Origin: Pseudodesulfovibrio profundus
GTDB taxonomy: Bacteria > Desulfobacterota > Desulfovibrionia > Desulfovibrionales > Desulfovibrionaceae
DNA length: 64,000 bases
Reading direction: 5' to 3'
NCBI RefSeq assembly: GCF_900217235.1
Contig: NZ_LT907975.1
Span: 62,001 to 126,000 of the forward strand
In this document: positions 53,355-61,334 of the stretch, in pieces
Layout: the number at the start of each line of letters is the position of its first letter
Position numbering within the stretch: position 1 is the stretch's first letter
Made by a program: the position numbers and the translations under genes
Notes under the pieces: model-generated
The model's database searches: none
Told to the model about the DNA's origin: nothing
Seen by the model: the letters and a program-made list of their open reading frames with translations, nothing else

Positions 53355-54125
53355 TTGGCAGGCATTTCCCGCTCGGGGTTTTACTACAAACCTGCAGCCG
53401 AGTCCGATGAGAACTTGGCCTTGATGCGTCTCATCGACGAGCAGTATCTGCGTCAGCCGGATTACGGCTCGCCGCGCATGACGGATTGGCTGAAGACACA
53501 AGGCCATCAGATCAACCACAAGCGAGTTGAGCGACTGATGCAGCTGATGGGCTTGCAAGCGATTACTCCAGGGCCGCATACGAGTGTCCCCAACCCGGAG
53601 CATCCCGTGTTTCCTTATCTGCTGAAAGGAGTTGCCATTGAGCGAAAGAATCAAGTCTGGAGTGCTGACATCACCTACATCCCCATGCAGCGCGGCTTTC
53701 TGTATCTGGTGGCAGTGATTGACTGGTGGAGCCGATTCGTATTGGCTTGGGAACTGTCAAATTCCATGGACAGTTCGTTTTGCGTGGACGCACTGAGCAA
53801 GGCATTGCGCATCTCCACGCCAGAGATGTTCAATACGGACCAGGGAGCGCAATTCACGAGCCGTGAATTTACCGGCGTTTTGCAGAGCAAGGGCATTGCA
53901 ATCAGCATGGACGGCAAAGGCCGTGCAATCGACAACGTATTTATCGAGCGGTTGTGGTGGACGGTGAAATACGAGGATGTTTACCCCAAGGCGTATTCTG
54001 ATGGAATCGAGCTATACCATGGGCTTACGCGCTATTTTCGGTATTACAACGAAGAGCGCGGACATTCGTCGTTGGACAAAAGAACTCCCGCTGCCGTATA
54101 CAGAGGCAACCTGAATGTTCATTGA
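53355..54125 (+). CDS. IS3-B transposase OrfB, copy 3
   Basis: Identical in sequence to copy 1; the frame is open upstream to the frameshift site and is expected to be made as OrfAB. Confidence 0.92.
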   Translation: MAGISRSGFYYKPAAESDENLALMRLIDEQYLRQPDYGSPRMTDWLKTQGHQINHKRVERLMQLMGLQAITPGPHTSVPNPEHPVFPYLLKGVAIERKNQVWSADITYIPMQRGFLYLVAVIDWWSRFVLAWELSNSMDSSFCVDALSKALRISTPEMFNTDQGAQFTSREFTGVLQSKGIAISMDGKGRAIDNVFIERLWWTVKYEDVYPKAYSDGIELYHGLTRYFRYYNEERGHSSLDKRTPAAVYRGNLNVH

Positions 54126-54132
54126 CTTGGCT

Positions 54133-54232
54133 CGCAGCCGTTGCTCCGCTCCGCCCTCGGCCCTTCGGGCCGCCCCTGCGGGGACGGGCTACGCTCCACA
54201 ACGGCTGCGGCGAACCGCCTCCACGGAGGCAC
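54133..54232 (+). ncRNA. structured segment inside IS3-B copy 3
   Basis: Outer stem 54133-54143 / 54199-54209 (CGCAGCCGTTG / CAACGGCTGCG), inner hairpins at 54158-54172 and 54173-54183, and a final GCCTCC-AC-GGAGGC hairpin ending near 54230. Same as copy 1. Confidence 0.5.
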
Positions 54233-54841
54233 AAACTCGGACGCAGGACTCCACCTTAAAATGGCCGATCAGTGGTCCAAAGGATGGGGGGAGGCGCACC
54301 TTTATCTCTGATGGCCCCATCAAGTATCTAAAAGAATTGAACAATGAATCCATAGTTGTTCATTCATGGGTTTTGAGTGAAAAAGGTGATTTTGAGAGCT
54401 TCGATGAGTTGCCTGATTTGGTGGAGTATCTGGATGTTGTTTCTCGGGAAAGAGGGAAAACTCAGAATTTTGATGTTAAAGCAGCTAGTCACCATCTGTT
54501 CATAATACTTGAGTTGCTTAGACTGGTTCTGCTGGCAACAGATAAGGATCTAGTAAAGTTACTTGAAAATTTTGATATTTATACGGATAAAAAGGAACTT
54601 AAATCTCGGATGATGTTGTTGAAGCATCTTGGTTTTGTTGATGTTCAGCACTATCAAAATAGAACGTTTTATGTTCTTAAGAAGTCTGACTATAGGTATG
54701 TCAGGTTCGTGAATATTGATGATGAAGAAGTCTTTGATGCAATGAGGTGGAGTACGGAGTTCGGGGAGTATTATCAGAATAATGATAAATACCGCACCAA
54801 AGCCTATAAAAAATACCTGGCTAAAAATGGGGAGTAAGTCT

Positions 54842-55756
54842 GTGTCATTTTCATTGATAAGCAAGATCTCCTCAGATCTATTGATACCTGTTGAGAATCT
54901 TAGATACATTATTAGGACAAGCCCTTATAGGTATAAGAAATATAGTATCCCTAAGAGGAGGGGGCGAGGGGTAAGGTCTATTGCTCAGCCTGCTAAAGAA
55001 GTAAAGAAGTTACAGTATTGGGTTATTAAGAATGTGCTTTCCAAATATCCGGTGCACCCAGCGGCTACAGCATATAAAAAAGAAAGTAGTATCTTACAGA
55101 ATGCCGAAATTCATTTGGATAGCAGGTGTCTTCTCAAGCTGGATTTTGAAGATTTTTTCCCATCTATCTTGGCTACCGACATAGTTCATTTTTTTGAGAA
55201 AGGGTCCCTTGAGTTTGACGAGGAAGAGGTAAATGCCTTGGCGTCAATATTGAGTTGGGCTCGTACTCGTACTGCAGAACGAGTTGTTGCTATTGGTGCA
55301 CCCTCATCGCCTATGTTGACCAATATTATGCTATACGATTTTGATTCAGTAGTCAGGCGGTGGTGTGATGAGACAAAGATAAATTATACCCGTTATGCTG
55401 ATGATATTTCATTGTCAGGCGATTCTAAAGAGTCATTGGCAGAAGCGAAGAGGAAAATTGCCGAACTTTTGGAAGAAATGAATTCCCCAAGATTAAGCCT
55501 TAACAATGACAAAACCGTTTTTGCAATGAAGCCATTTCGACGGTTTGTGACAGGGCTCTATCTCTCAAATGAAGATAAAATTTCACTAGGACGTGATAAA
55601 AAGAGAGCAATACGGGCGAAGGTTCATCACTTTGTAAATGGCAAGTTCAATCAAGACCAAATTCAACATTTAAGAGGGGTGATTGCTTTTGCTCGAAGTG
55701 TTGAGCCTGAATTTGTTGAAAGGTTAGAAAATAAATTCGGAAAGTTATTTCAATGA
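54842..55756 (+). CDS. retron reverse transcriptase
   Basis: 304 aa. RT motifs: RSIAQPAKEVKKLQYW, LKLDFEDFFPSI (motif A, first Asp), GAPSSPMLTNIML (motif B-like), NYTRYADDISLSG (catalytic YADD near residue 185), and FVTGLYLS (the VTG motif of retron RTs). It copies the msd into msDNA primed from the msr branching G. The GTG at 54842 is chosen because GGGGAG lies seven bases before it; an ATG at 54827 in the same frame is an alternative and overlaps the effector stop. The stop overlaps the next start (ATGA). Confidence 0.93.
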   Translation: MSFSLISKISSDLLIPVENLRYIIRTSPYRYKKYSIPKRRGRGVRSIAQPAKEVKKLQYWVIKNVLSKYPVHPAATAYKKESSILQNAEIHLDSRCLLKLDFEDFFPSILATDIVHFFEKGSLEFDEEEVNALASILSWARTRTAERVVAIGAPSSPMLTNIMLYDFDSVVRRWCDETKINYTRYADDISLSGDSKESLAEAKRKIAELLEEMNSPRLSLNNDKTVFAMKPFRRFVTGLYLSNEDKISLGRDKKRAIRAKVHHFVNGKFNQDQIQHLRGVIAFARSVEPEFVERLENKFGKLFQ

Positions 55757-56248
55757 GAGTATCTGATCAAGTCGCACATTATTCTGAGACATGTGCGTAT
55801 ATGAAAAAGACCCAGGCATCACGCGATAAGTATTTCATATTTTTGATTCTGATCGTAACAGTGTTTGCTTCGCAGTTTGAAAGCTCCCAGTTAGCAAAAG
55901 ACATTGCAGTGCTTTTTATCTCAAAGAAGTCTGACCTATCTGACTTGGTAGTTTTTCAGTATTTTACATCTTTTCTTTGGTTTGGATTGACTCTTTTGAC
56001 GGTTAAATACTGTCAGACGCATGTGCATTTAGAACGCCAGTACAAGTATATACAGGCTCTTGAAGATAAGCTCCAATCTCATTTTAATGACGACATATTT
56101 TTTACGCGAGAAGGTAAGTCATACTTCTCAAAGCATCCGTTTTCATCAGAGCATGTTTCATTGCTCTTTCGAAGAGTGTTTCCAGTGGCCTTTATATATA
56201 TTTGTTCTGAGCGATTGCTGATTGATGTTGAATGGGGGGGGCTTTTTA

Positions 56249-57559
56249 GGTTCATCCGGCTAAAGCGTACTTCGCTTCGTGAATTCCCATGATCCTGAGC
56301 TTGAAGAACTCGGTATCCCGATATCCGTAGGCTTGTCGTTTCAGCGTCTTGATCTTGTTGTTGGTTCCCTCGATTGGGCCTGATGAGATGGGATGGTCGT
56401 AATAGGCAAGAATGCCGAAACGATACGAGGCAAGCGTCCTCGCCATGATCTGCAAAGGGCGTATCTCCGAGGCTTCGGCTCTGGCGATCCAGTCGTTGAT
56501 GACTTTCTCTGCCGTCGCCTTGTTCGGCTGGGACCAGAGTTGCCGCAAATCCTCTTTCAGATAGTAGGCTGTCGCCAGAGGTTTGTTCAGCCGCAACGCT
56601 TCATCCAAGCGCTCCTTTTCATCACGGCTTTCATCCAGATTTTCGGGGTTTTTCAGAAGAATCCATCGAGTTCCTTTGACCGCTTTCCTTTCAAGTGGCG
56701 AGGTGAGTTCCCGAAAGAGCTGGCGGCGGATCTGCGTGATTTTCTCGTTCATCAGCTTGACCACATGAAACCGGTCAAACACGATAGCCGCATTCGGCAA
56801 GTTCTCCATGACAGCGCTGATGTAGCCTGCGTTCATGTCCGTCGCCACAGCCGCAATCTTGGCTTTTGTCTTCTTGAGACGTTCCCAAAACGGGGTAAGC
56901 GTTTCTCGACTTCGTCCTTCACCAACAAAGACGACTGCGCCACTTTCGAGGTCCATGACCAGCGTGAGGTACTTTTGCCCTTTACGGACGCTGATTTCGT
57001 CGATGGCGATATACTTGATCTTTCCCAGGCTGGGACTTGAGAAACGGCGAAACAGATAGCGCTTGAAGATTGATTTGATGGTGTCCCAACCGACGCCCAG
57101 CAGATCGGCAACATCCTGAATCGTCATCTTTTTTGCCAAGGCGAGAGCATATCGCTCAAAGGCTTTCGTATACCAGCGCCTGGACTCGGCGATCTGAATG
57201 TCGATCAAACGAATGACGCCGCAATTGCGACATCCTACCCGTTGGACGGGAATGACCAGCCAGACGGGCTTGAAACCGATGGGCACAGTCTGAACCCATC
57301 TTTCGGCAAAGCCGTGGCGAATGATGTTTCTGGAATGGCAGCAAGGACAACGAATCAAGTCATCCTTGGGCTGCACTTTCAGGATGATGTTGCCTGCGAT
57401 GAAATCCTGCCGAACGTAGTCGTAGCCTCGCAGGCCGAACGCGTGGTAGATGAAACTCGTGGACATGGTGATTACTCCTCCCGCTGGTTGGTGATGCTTC
57501 CAACGGTTGGACGCCATGTCCTTTCATTTTGTCAAAAGTACGCTTTAGCCGGATGAACC
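56249..57559 (-). mobile_element. ISL3-family insertion sequence, 1311 bp
   Basis: Perfect inverted ends of 24 bases beginning GGTTCATCCGGCTAAAGCG; eight-base duplication GCTTTTTA (56241-56248, 57560-57567). Inserted in the retron membrane-protein gene. Confidence 0.95.
56252..57466 (-). CDS. ISL3-family transposase
   Basis: The start at 57466 has GGGAGGAGTAATCACC upstream; the frame runs on but without a site. 404 aa: zinc-binding head CPCCHSRNIIRHG..CRNCGV, an HTH (MTIQDVADLLGVGWDTIKSI), and the DDE domain IKYIAIDEISVRKGQKYLTL, VATDMNAGYISAV, FDRFHVVKLMNE, SSGPIEGTNNKIKTLKRQAY. The stop codon lies in the left inverted repeat. Confidence 0.94.
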   Translation of the reverse strand: MSTSFIYHAFGLRGYDYVRQDFIAGNIILKVQPKDDLIRCPCCHSRNIIRHGFAERWVQTVPIGFKPVWLVIPVQRVGCRNCGVIRLIDIQIAESRRWYTKAFERYALALAKKMTIQDVADLLGVGWDTIKSIFKRYLFRRFSSPSLGKIKYIAIDEISVRKGQKYLTLVMDLESGAVVFVGEGRSRETLTPFWERLKKTKAKIAAVATDMNAGYISAVMENLPNAAIVFDRFHVVKLMNEKITQIRRQLFRELTSPLERKAVKGTRWILLKNPENLDESRDEKERLDEALRLNKPLATAYYLKEDLRQLWSQPNKATAEKVINDWIARAEASEIRPLQIMARTLASYRFGILAYYDHPISSGPIEGTNNKIKTLKRQAYGYRDTEFFKLRIMGIHEAKYALAG

Positions 57560-57889
57560 GCTTTTTAGTGTTGTAGCTTCTTCTATTTTAGTTTGCGGAC
57601 TGATTACAACGTTTACTCTTTTTTTGTATTTAATCGATTCATGTAATTGGAAATGTTCAAATTTATGGCTGAGATGGGTGGATATTTCCATATGCTGTGG
57701 GCTCCCTATCATGATTGCTATACTGTTCTTAAATAGGATCGATTGTCATCTTGTTGTAACCCAATTTAATGGACTAGGCGTGGTAAATCGTATTGCCCTT
57801 GTTGTCATTCTTCTGCTGTTTGGGGCCCGTTATGTCTTGTCTGCAATAAAAAAGAATGCAAGCTGAGTCAGATTGCAAATCTTATCTTT

Positions 57890-58598
57890 GGGGCTGTACC
57901 AGATAACTAGCCCATATGTCTTCTAACCCACTGTTTCAGTTGTTTAAACTGGCTTCGCGGATTGCTGTTATTAAAACGCCACTCGCATTCCTTTAAAAAC
58001 AGAGAAAAATGCTTGGTTGGAATGCCGTTGAATTTCCTCATATGGCGTTTGGCCTGGTTCCAAAAATTCTCGATTCCATTGATGTGGTTGTGGCTATCTG
58101 CAAACAGCTTCGAGTGGTTGATTCGGAAGTGTTTGAACGCTGACACATCAAGGACATTGTAGCCATACCAGCAGTCCGAGTAAACCACACTGTCTGGCTG
58201 GATTCTTTCCTGAATAATGGGAAGCAAGGTTTTACCTTTCGCATCAGGAATCACCTGTGTATAGACCTTCCCGCCCCTTTTAAGGATTCCAAAAACAGGA
58301 ACCTTACCAGCCGCCCCACGTCCTCTTTTGCCCTTTCGCTTGCCACCGAAGTAGCTCTCATCGACCTCAAATTCGCCAAAATCCATCCCTTCACAGGACT
58401 CTTCTACCGCTATGATTTCCCGGAGCCGGTGAAAGTAATAGGCGGCTGTTTTGACGTTCACACCAACCAGATCGGCAGCGCAACGAGCTGTCGTGCCAGC
58501 CACAAAATGTTCGATTAAACGAAGCTGCTTGTCCTTGCTCAAACGACTTTTTCGCATTGCCATACCGATAACCCAAAGGAGTTATCTGGTACAGCCCC
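57890..58598 (-). mobile_element. IS1595-family insertion sequence, copy 3 (709 bp)
   Basis: Same ends, duplication TTATCTTT. The duplication contains the TAA stop of integrase 3, so that gene is left whole. Confidence 0.95.
57907..58563 (-). CDS. IS1595-family transposase, copy 3
   Basis: 218 aa, identical to the other copies, opposite orientation to them. Confidence 0.94.
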   Translation of the reverse strand: MAMRKSRLSKDKQLRLIEHFVAGTTARCAADLVGVNVKTAAYYFHRLREIIAVEESCEGMDFGEFEVDESYFGGKRKGKRGRGAAGKVPVFGILKRGGKVYTQVIPDAKGKTLLPIIQERIQPDSVVYSDCWYGYNVLDVSAFKHFRINHSKLFADSHNHINGIENFWNQAKRHMRKFNGIPTKHFSLFLKECEWRFNNSNPRSQFKQLKQWVRRHMG

Positions 58599-59615
58599 TT
58601 ATCTTTTAGCTCCTGCCAGCCGTTCTGCCAGTCTATTTGCCCTTAAGTGGCTATACCGTGCCAGCATCTGCATCGACTTATGACCAGAGATCATTTTGAT
58701 TTCCATGGTGTCCAAATCGGTATTTTCAAATAGGCGGGATGTTGCTTCATGTCGGAGATCATGAAAGCGTAAATCGTGGAGCTTTGCAGTCTTGACAGTC
58801 CGTCGCATGTAGCCAGTAATTTGATCTGCTGATAGGCCAAAGACAGAGCCAGATATATTTCGGGGGAGGCCTTTTAATATGTCTTTCGCTCGCGGGGAGA
58901 GTGGAATCGTTCTCTCTTCGTAGTTTTTTGTCTCGCCAAGGTAGATCGAGGAGCCCTTTAAGTCGACATCGCCCCAATCTAGGCCAGCTATTTCGGCTCG
59001 CCTCATAGCGGTTTCTAGAGCAAAAAGTACAACCGGCTTGAATCTGTCGGCGGCCTTTTCCAAGAGACTTTCTTCCTCTCCCTTTTCTAGCCTTCTGGTG
59101 CGACCTTGGCCAGCTTTGGGCTTATGGACGAGCTTGGTCGGATTGACGAGGGATTCCATGCCCCAATCACGTCTGGCTACTTCAAACAACTTTGAGAGTA
59201 AGGCGAGGTCAAGCCGGATTGTATTGCCAGATACTCCCTCCTTCTCACGCTCTTTGATGAAGGCAGCAATCTCCTTGCCTCTGATGCGTGCTAGGAACAG
59301 TTTGCTAATGTCTCTGGATCTAATTGCATTGGCGCGATCAGTTTCGCGCTTGGGGTGTTTTAAGCGGGTCTGGATGTATTCCTTTATGTAGCGATCAATC
59401 GCTTCGGTAAGAGTGGTTCCTTCAGCCTCTTCTCTTGAGACGAAGACGCCTTTGTCCATTTCGGATTCAATATCGCGCGCCCACTTGTCTGCATCACCTT
59501 TGCGTTTGAAGGTTTTGCTCACAGGCTTGTGGCCCTTGCGTCTGACGCGGGCGAGGTAGCGGACTTCATCCTTGCCTTTGCTGTTCTTGAACTCTTTTTT
59601 CCAGATGGTGGCCAT
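58599..59615 (-). CDS. tyrosine recombinase (integrase 3)
   Basis: 338 aa. N-terminal arm-binding region (RYLARVRRKGHKPVSKTFKRKG), core-binding domain, then catalytic Arg in ETAMRRAEIAGLDWGDV, HxxR in HDLRHEATSRLF, His in ISGHKSMQM and Tyr in ARYSHLRANRLAER. Its start lies about 110 bases from attachment site 3, so it is probably the enzyme for that site. AAAGGAG lies before the ATG. Intact. Confidence 0.92.
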   Translation of the reverse strand: MATIWKKEFKNSKGKDEVRYLARVRRKGHKPVSKTFKRKGDADKWARDIESEMDKGVFVSREEAEGTTLTEAIDRYIKEYIQTRLKHPKRETDRANAIRSRDISKLFLARIRGKEIAAFIKEREKEGVSGNTIRLDLALLSKLFEVARRDWGMESLVNPTKLVHKPKAGQGRTRRLEKGEEESLLEKAADRFKPVVLFALETAMRRAEIAGLDWGDVDLKGSSIYLGETKNYEERTIPLSPRAKDILKGLPRNISGSVFGLSADQITGYMRRTVKTAKLHDLRFHDLRHEATSRLFENTDLDTMEIKMISGHKSMQMLARYSHLRANRLAERLAGAKR

Positions 59616-59633
59616 AGTGACTCCTTTCGAGTG

Positions 59634-59672
59634 TCATTTTAAACCACAGTGTCACCGAGGTGTCAATTTGGC
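59634..59672. repeat. TGACAC-type repeats, possible integrase arm sites (left)
   Basis: On the minus strand TTGACACC, GTGACACT and ATGACACT occur within 40 bases, between integrase 3 and attachment site 3. Similar repeats lie on the other side of the tRNA fragment. Confidence 0.35.
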
Positions 59673-59682
59673 CCAAGAGAGA

Positions 59683-59717
59683 AAAGGACTTTTGCTGTTT
59701 ATAAGCAAAAGTCCTTT
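59683..59717 (-). terminator. terminator downstream of tRNA-Leu fragment 3
   Basis: AAAGGACTTTTGC / GCAAAAGTCCTTT, a perfect 13-bp stem; its sequence differs from the terminators of fragments 1 and 2. Confidence 0.85.
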
Positions 59718-59723
59718 AATATC

Positions 59724-59780
59724 TGGTGCCTGGGGCGGGATTTGAACCCGCACGACCCGAAGATCAAGGGATTTTAAGTC
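59724..59780 (-). other. attachment site 3: tRNA-Leu(UAA) 3' fragment
   Basis: The minus strand reads GACTTAAAATCCCTTG, an arm with CTTCGG, GTGCGGGTTCAAATCCCGC, CCCAGGC and ACCA. Its acceptor strand (CCCAGGC) would pair with GCTTGGG of the 5' half at 61.0 kb better than the ends of fragments 1 or 2, so it may be the original other half. Confidence 0.87.
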
Positions 59781-59828
59781 TCTTTTCCCTAAGTATGTGT
59801 ATAATTATTACAGCATGTTAGGGGTGTG

Positions 59829-59875
59829 GTTTGGTGTGACAATCGCTTCCCGCGTGACAAACAATGTGACTTGGT
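59829..59875. repeat. GTGACA-type repeats, possible integrase arm sites (right)
   Basis: GTGTGACAATCG, CGCGTGACAAACA and TGTGACTTG repeat within 45 bases. A related pair (ACGTGACAACTCGCGTGACAAG) is found at 60811-60834, beside the intact tRNA-Leu. Confidence 0.35.
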
Positions 59876-59904
59876 GTGTCTGGTAGTTTATTGTCGACGC
59901 AAAT

Positions 59905-60537
59905 CTACTGGCTCCTTCTGTTCATGAATTCATCAAAGCGCTTTGACAAAACCAGCGTGTAATCAATAAATGCCTCAGTAAATCCCAAAATGTCTTGAGC
60001 GTCTTCTTTTGTGATGTTGCTCTCGATATCGTGTACTGCGGTATTGCCTGATTCGCGAAGTGCCGTCGCCCATTCATAGATTTTTGTATCGATTGTACCA
60101 TCGTCTTTTAACTGTTCAATGATGCCATAAAGGTTTCTTCCTTCAGGCATAAATTCTTTGCCTACTCCTTCTAATGTCTTTCGACACATGATCGCGCAAG
60201 CTGTATATGCCTTGCTCTGGAAACAGGTGTTAGCTTCACCAAAGCAATTACGAACGCCCAAAGGAACTTCAGATCCAAATTGTCTATATAATTCTGGATA
60301 TTGTACTGATGGCTCTTGCCACTGGGATCCAGTCCACCCATCAAAATTAGCCATCTCATTATACCATTGATATGTTAACATTGGGTGTTTACAAACAGGG
60401 CATTTCAGGAGGGAGTATTTGATGGGTTCGCCAATCTCATCGATGAACACATCGTAGGCACCAACTGGGTCGGTATTGACTCGATGGTGACAATGTGGGC
60501 AAGTTACACTTAATTTTTCAGTGGCAGGAGAGGTCAT
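59905..60537 (-). CDS. DUF4145-domain protein with zinc ribbon
   Basis: 210 aa. N-terminal zinc ribbon (CPHCHHRVNTD..CPVCKHPML), then DUF4145: RQFGSEVPLGVRNCFGEANTC, ACAIMCRKTLEGVGKEF, TALRESGNTAVHDIESNITK. DUF4145 proteins are often cargo of mobile elements and linked to restriction enzymes; the biochemical role is not known. It is the only cargo gene between attachment site 3 and the intact tRNA-Leu. Confidence 0.85.
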   Translation of the reverse strand: MTSPATEKLSVTCPHCHHRVNTDPVGAYDVFIDEIGEPIKYSLLKCPVCKHPMLTYQWYNEMANFDGWTGSQWQEPSVQYPELYRQFGSEVPLGVRNCFGEANTCFQSKAYTACAIMCRKTLEGVGKEFMPEGRNLYGIIEQLKDDGTIDTKIYEWATALRESGNTAVHDIESNITKEDAQDILGFTEAFIDYTLVLSKRFDEFMNRRSQ

Positions 60538-60650
60538 ACATTCCTTCTTTTTTTTGAACTTCCCTAGCTAGGGCTATAAATGGCCGCTGTGAAGAGTTGT
60601 AATGCTATATTAAAGAATGTTTTTAGCGTGTGTATTTCCGTTTTGCAATA

Positions 60651-60680
60651 AAAAGACCAAGAAGCTATTCTTGGTCTTTT
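60651..60680 (-). terminator. terminator of the intact tRNA-Leu
   Basis: AAAAGACCAAG / CTTGGTCTTTT stem directly after the tRNA CCA end, with T-rich sequence following on the minus strand. Confidence 0.85.
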
Positions 60681-60765
60681 GGTACCGGAGGCGGGACTTG
60701 AACCCGCACGACCGTTAGGTCTGAGGATTTTAAATCCTCTGTGTCTGCCATTCCACCACTCCGGC
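60680..60765 (-). tRNA. tRNA-Leu (anticodon UAA)
   Basis: 86 bases with encoded CCA. Acceptor GCCGGAG / CTCCGGT, D-arm GTGGTGGAATGGCAGACAC, anticodon stem-loop GAGGA-TTTAAAA-TCCTC (anticodon TAA), long variable arm, T-arm GCGGGTTCAAGTCCCGC. The sequence differs from the tRNA-Leu fragments at the attachment sites. Confidence 0.95.
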
Positions 60766-60892
60766 ACATTGTAAAAGAACACCGCCAATTACCCCTCAAA
60801 AAGGGCTTATACGTGACAACTCGCGTGACAAGCAAGAAATCGTAAAATCCATGAAGGCAAGGCTTACACCTTGGAATATCTGGATTAAATTA

Positions 60893-60920
60893 GAAACACC
60901 CGAAATGTCACGGGTGTTTC
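60893..60920. terminator. hairpin, possible terminator
   Basis: GAAACACCCG / CGGGTGTTTC with TTTTCC after it on the plus strand. Lies between the intact tRNA-Leu and the orphan tRNA 5' half. Confidence 0.5.
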
Positions 60921-60968
60921 TTTTCCATTTTTTCAAGTCTTGCCAGGGTGTTAGCGTCACTTCTTAAT

Positions 60969-61007
60969 TTTTAAGTCCCTGGTGTCTACCAATTCCACCA
61001 CCCAAGC
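60969..61007 (-). pseudogene. orphan 5' half of a tRNA-Leu(UAA) gene
   Basis: The minus strand reads GCTTGGGTGGTGGAATTGG, then TAGACACCAGGGACTTAAAA, matching acceptor strand, D-arm and anticodon arm of a tRNA-Leu(UAA), and then leaves the tRNA at the anticodon loop (ATTAAGAAG). The matching 3' half is one of the attachment-site fragments far to the left. It marks the right end of the island. Confidence 0.85.
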
Positions 61008-61334
61008 GTGGGTTGTGTCATTATCGCGCAAGAGTGCGGCGCGTCAATGAATTTTTCTTTGACAAGAGAAAGGGCATATCCGGGGAGGTGAATATGCCCT
61101 TATGTAAAATGAGCGCAGGGGATGGAACACGGCATTTGACAGTGGTGGCCTTGCGTATTCAGCGCTCATTAAACAATTGTTTTGTGTGTTTGACGTATGC
61201 ATAAGATTACACATCGAACTTAGGTATGAATATCAATTCTCCGCAATTCCAGTAGAAAATGTGCATTTGTAGAGCTGTCAAAACTAATTGTTCAATTATA
61301 TGACAGCCTGTTCTCACACAGTATTATAATTTTA
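61008..61334. other. intergenic region with hairpin
   Basis: No convincing gene. A 9-bp stem AGGGCATAT / ATATGCCCT at 61071-61100 holds GGGGAGG in its loop. A 36-codon frame (61091-61201) follows that sequence, but is more likely chance. On the minus strand the hairpin could end the YcaO transcript. Confidence 0.4.

Larger units (their letters stand above)
52933..54298 (+). mobile_element. IS3-family insertion sequence IS3-B, copy 3 (1366 bp)
   Basis: Same ends as copies 1 and 2; CCT duplication (52930-52932, 54299-54301). Same orientation as the retron operon. Inserted in the retron effector gene. Confidence 0.95.
52530..54837 (+). pseudogene. retron effector: nucleoside deoxyribosyltransferase-like plus winged helix, interrupted by IS3-B
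   Basis: Removing the IS (52933-54298) and one CCT gives a single frame of 312 aa. Residues about 25-135 are the NDT-like domain: RIVLCGGKHDV, LLPENIFKF, VIPEGPGSIAELGAFSVLNE, KKLVVVVHED. Then comes SFISDGPIKYLKELN, closely resembling SFINYGPVRLLRKFN of the Ec86 effector as I remember it. The C-terminal part (about 220-312) is the winged-helix DNA-binding region. In Ec86 this protein is a toxin held inactive by msDNA and RT. Here it is cut after residue 134, within the NDT/linker border, so it is probably inactive. Confidence 0.9.
55753..57866 (+). pseudogene. retron-linked five-helix membrane protein, interrupted by ISL3
   Basis: Start overlaps the RT stop (ATGA). Removing the IS (56249-57559) and one GCTTTTTA gives 264 aa. 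Hydrophobic helices: YFIFLILIVTVFASQF (about 27-42), FTSFLWFGLTLLTVKYC (about 74-90), and three after the IS site: VVASSILVCGLITTFTLFLY, ISICCGLPIMIAILFL and IALVVILLLFGARYVL. A cytoplasmic region of about 70 residues lies between helices 2 and 3. No family recognised. Translational coupling to the RT says it is part of the retron operon. Confidence 0.8.

Noticed and set aside
61091..61201. 36-aa gene after GGGGAGG
   Set aside because: The ribosome-site-like bases lie in a hairpin loop, the frame is short and rests on no other evidence.
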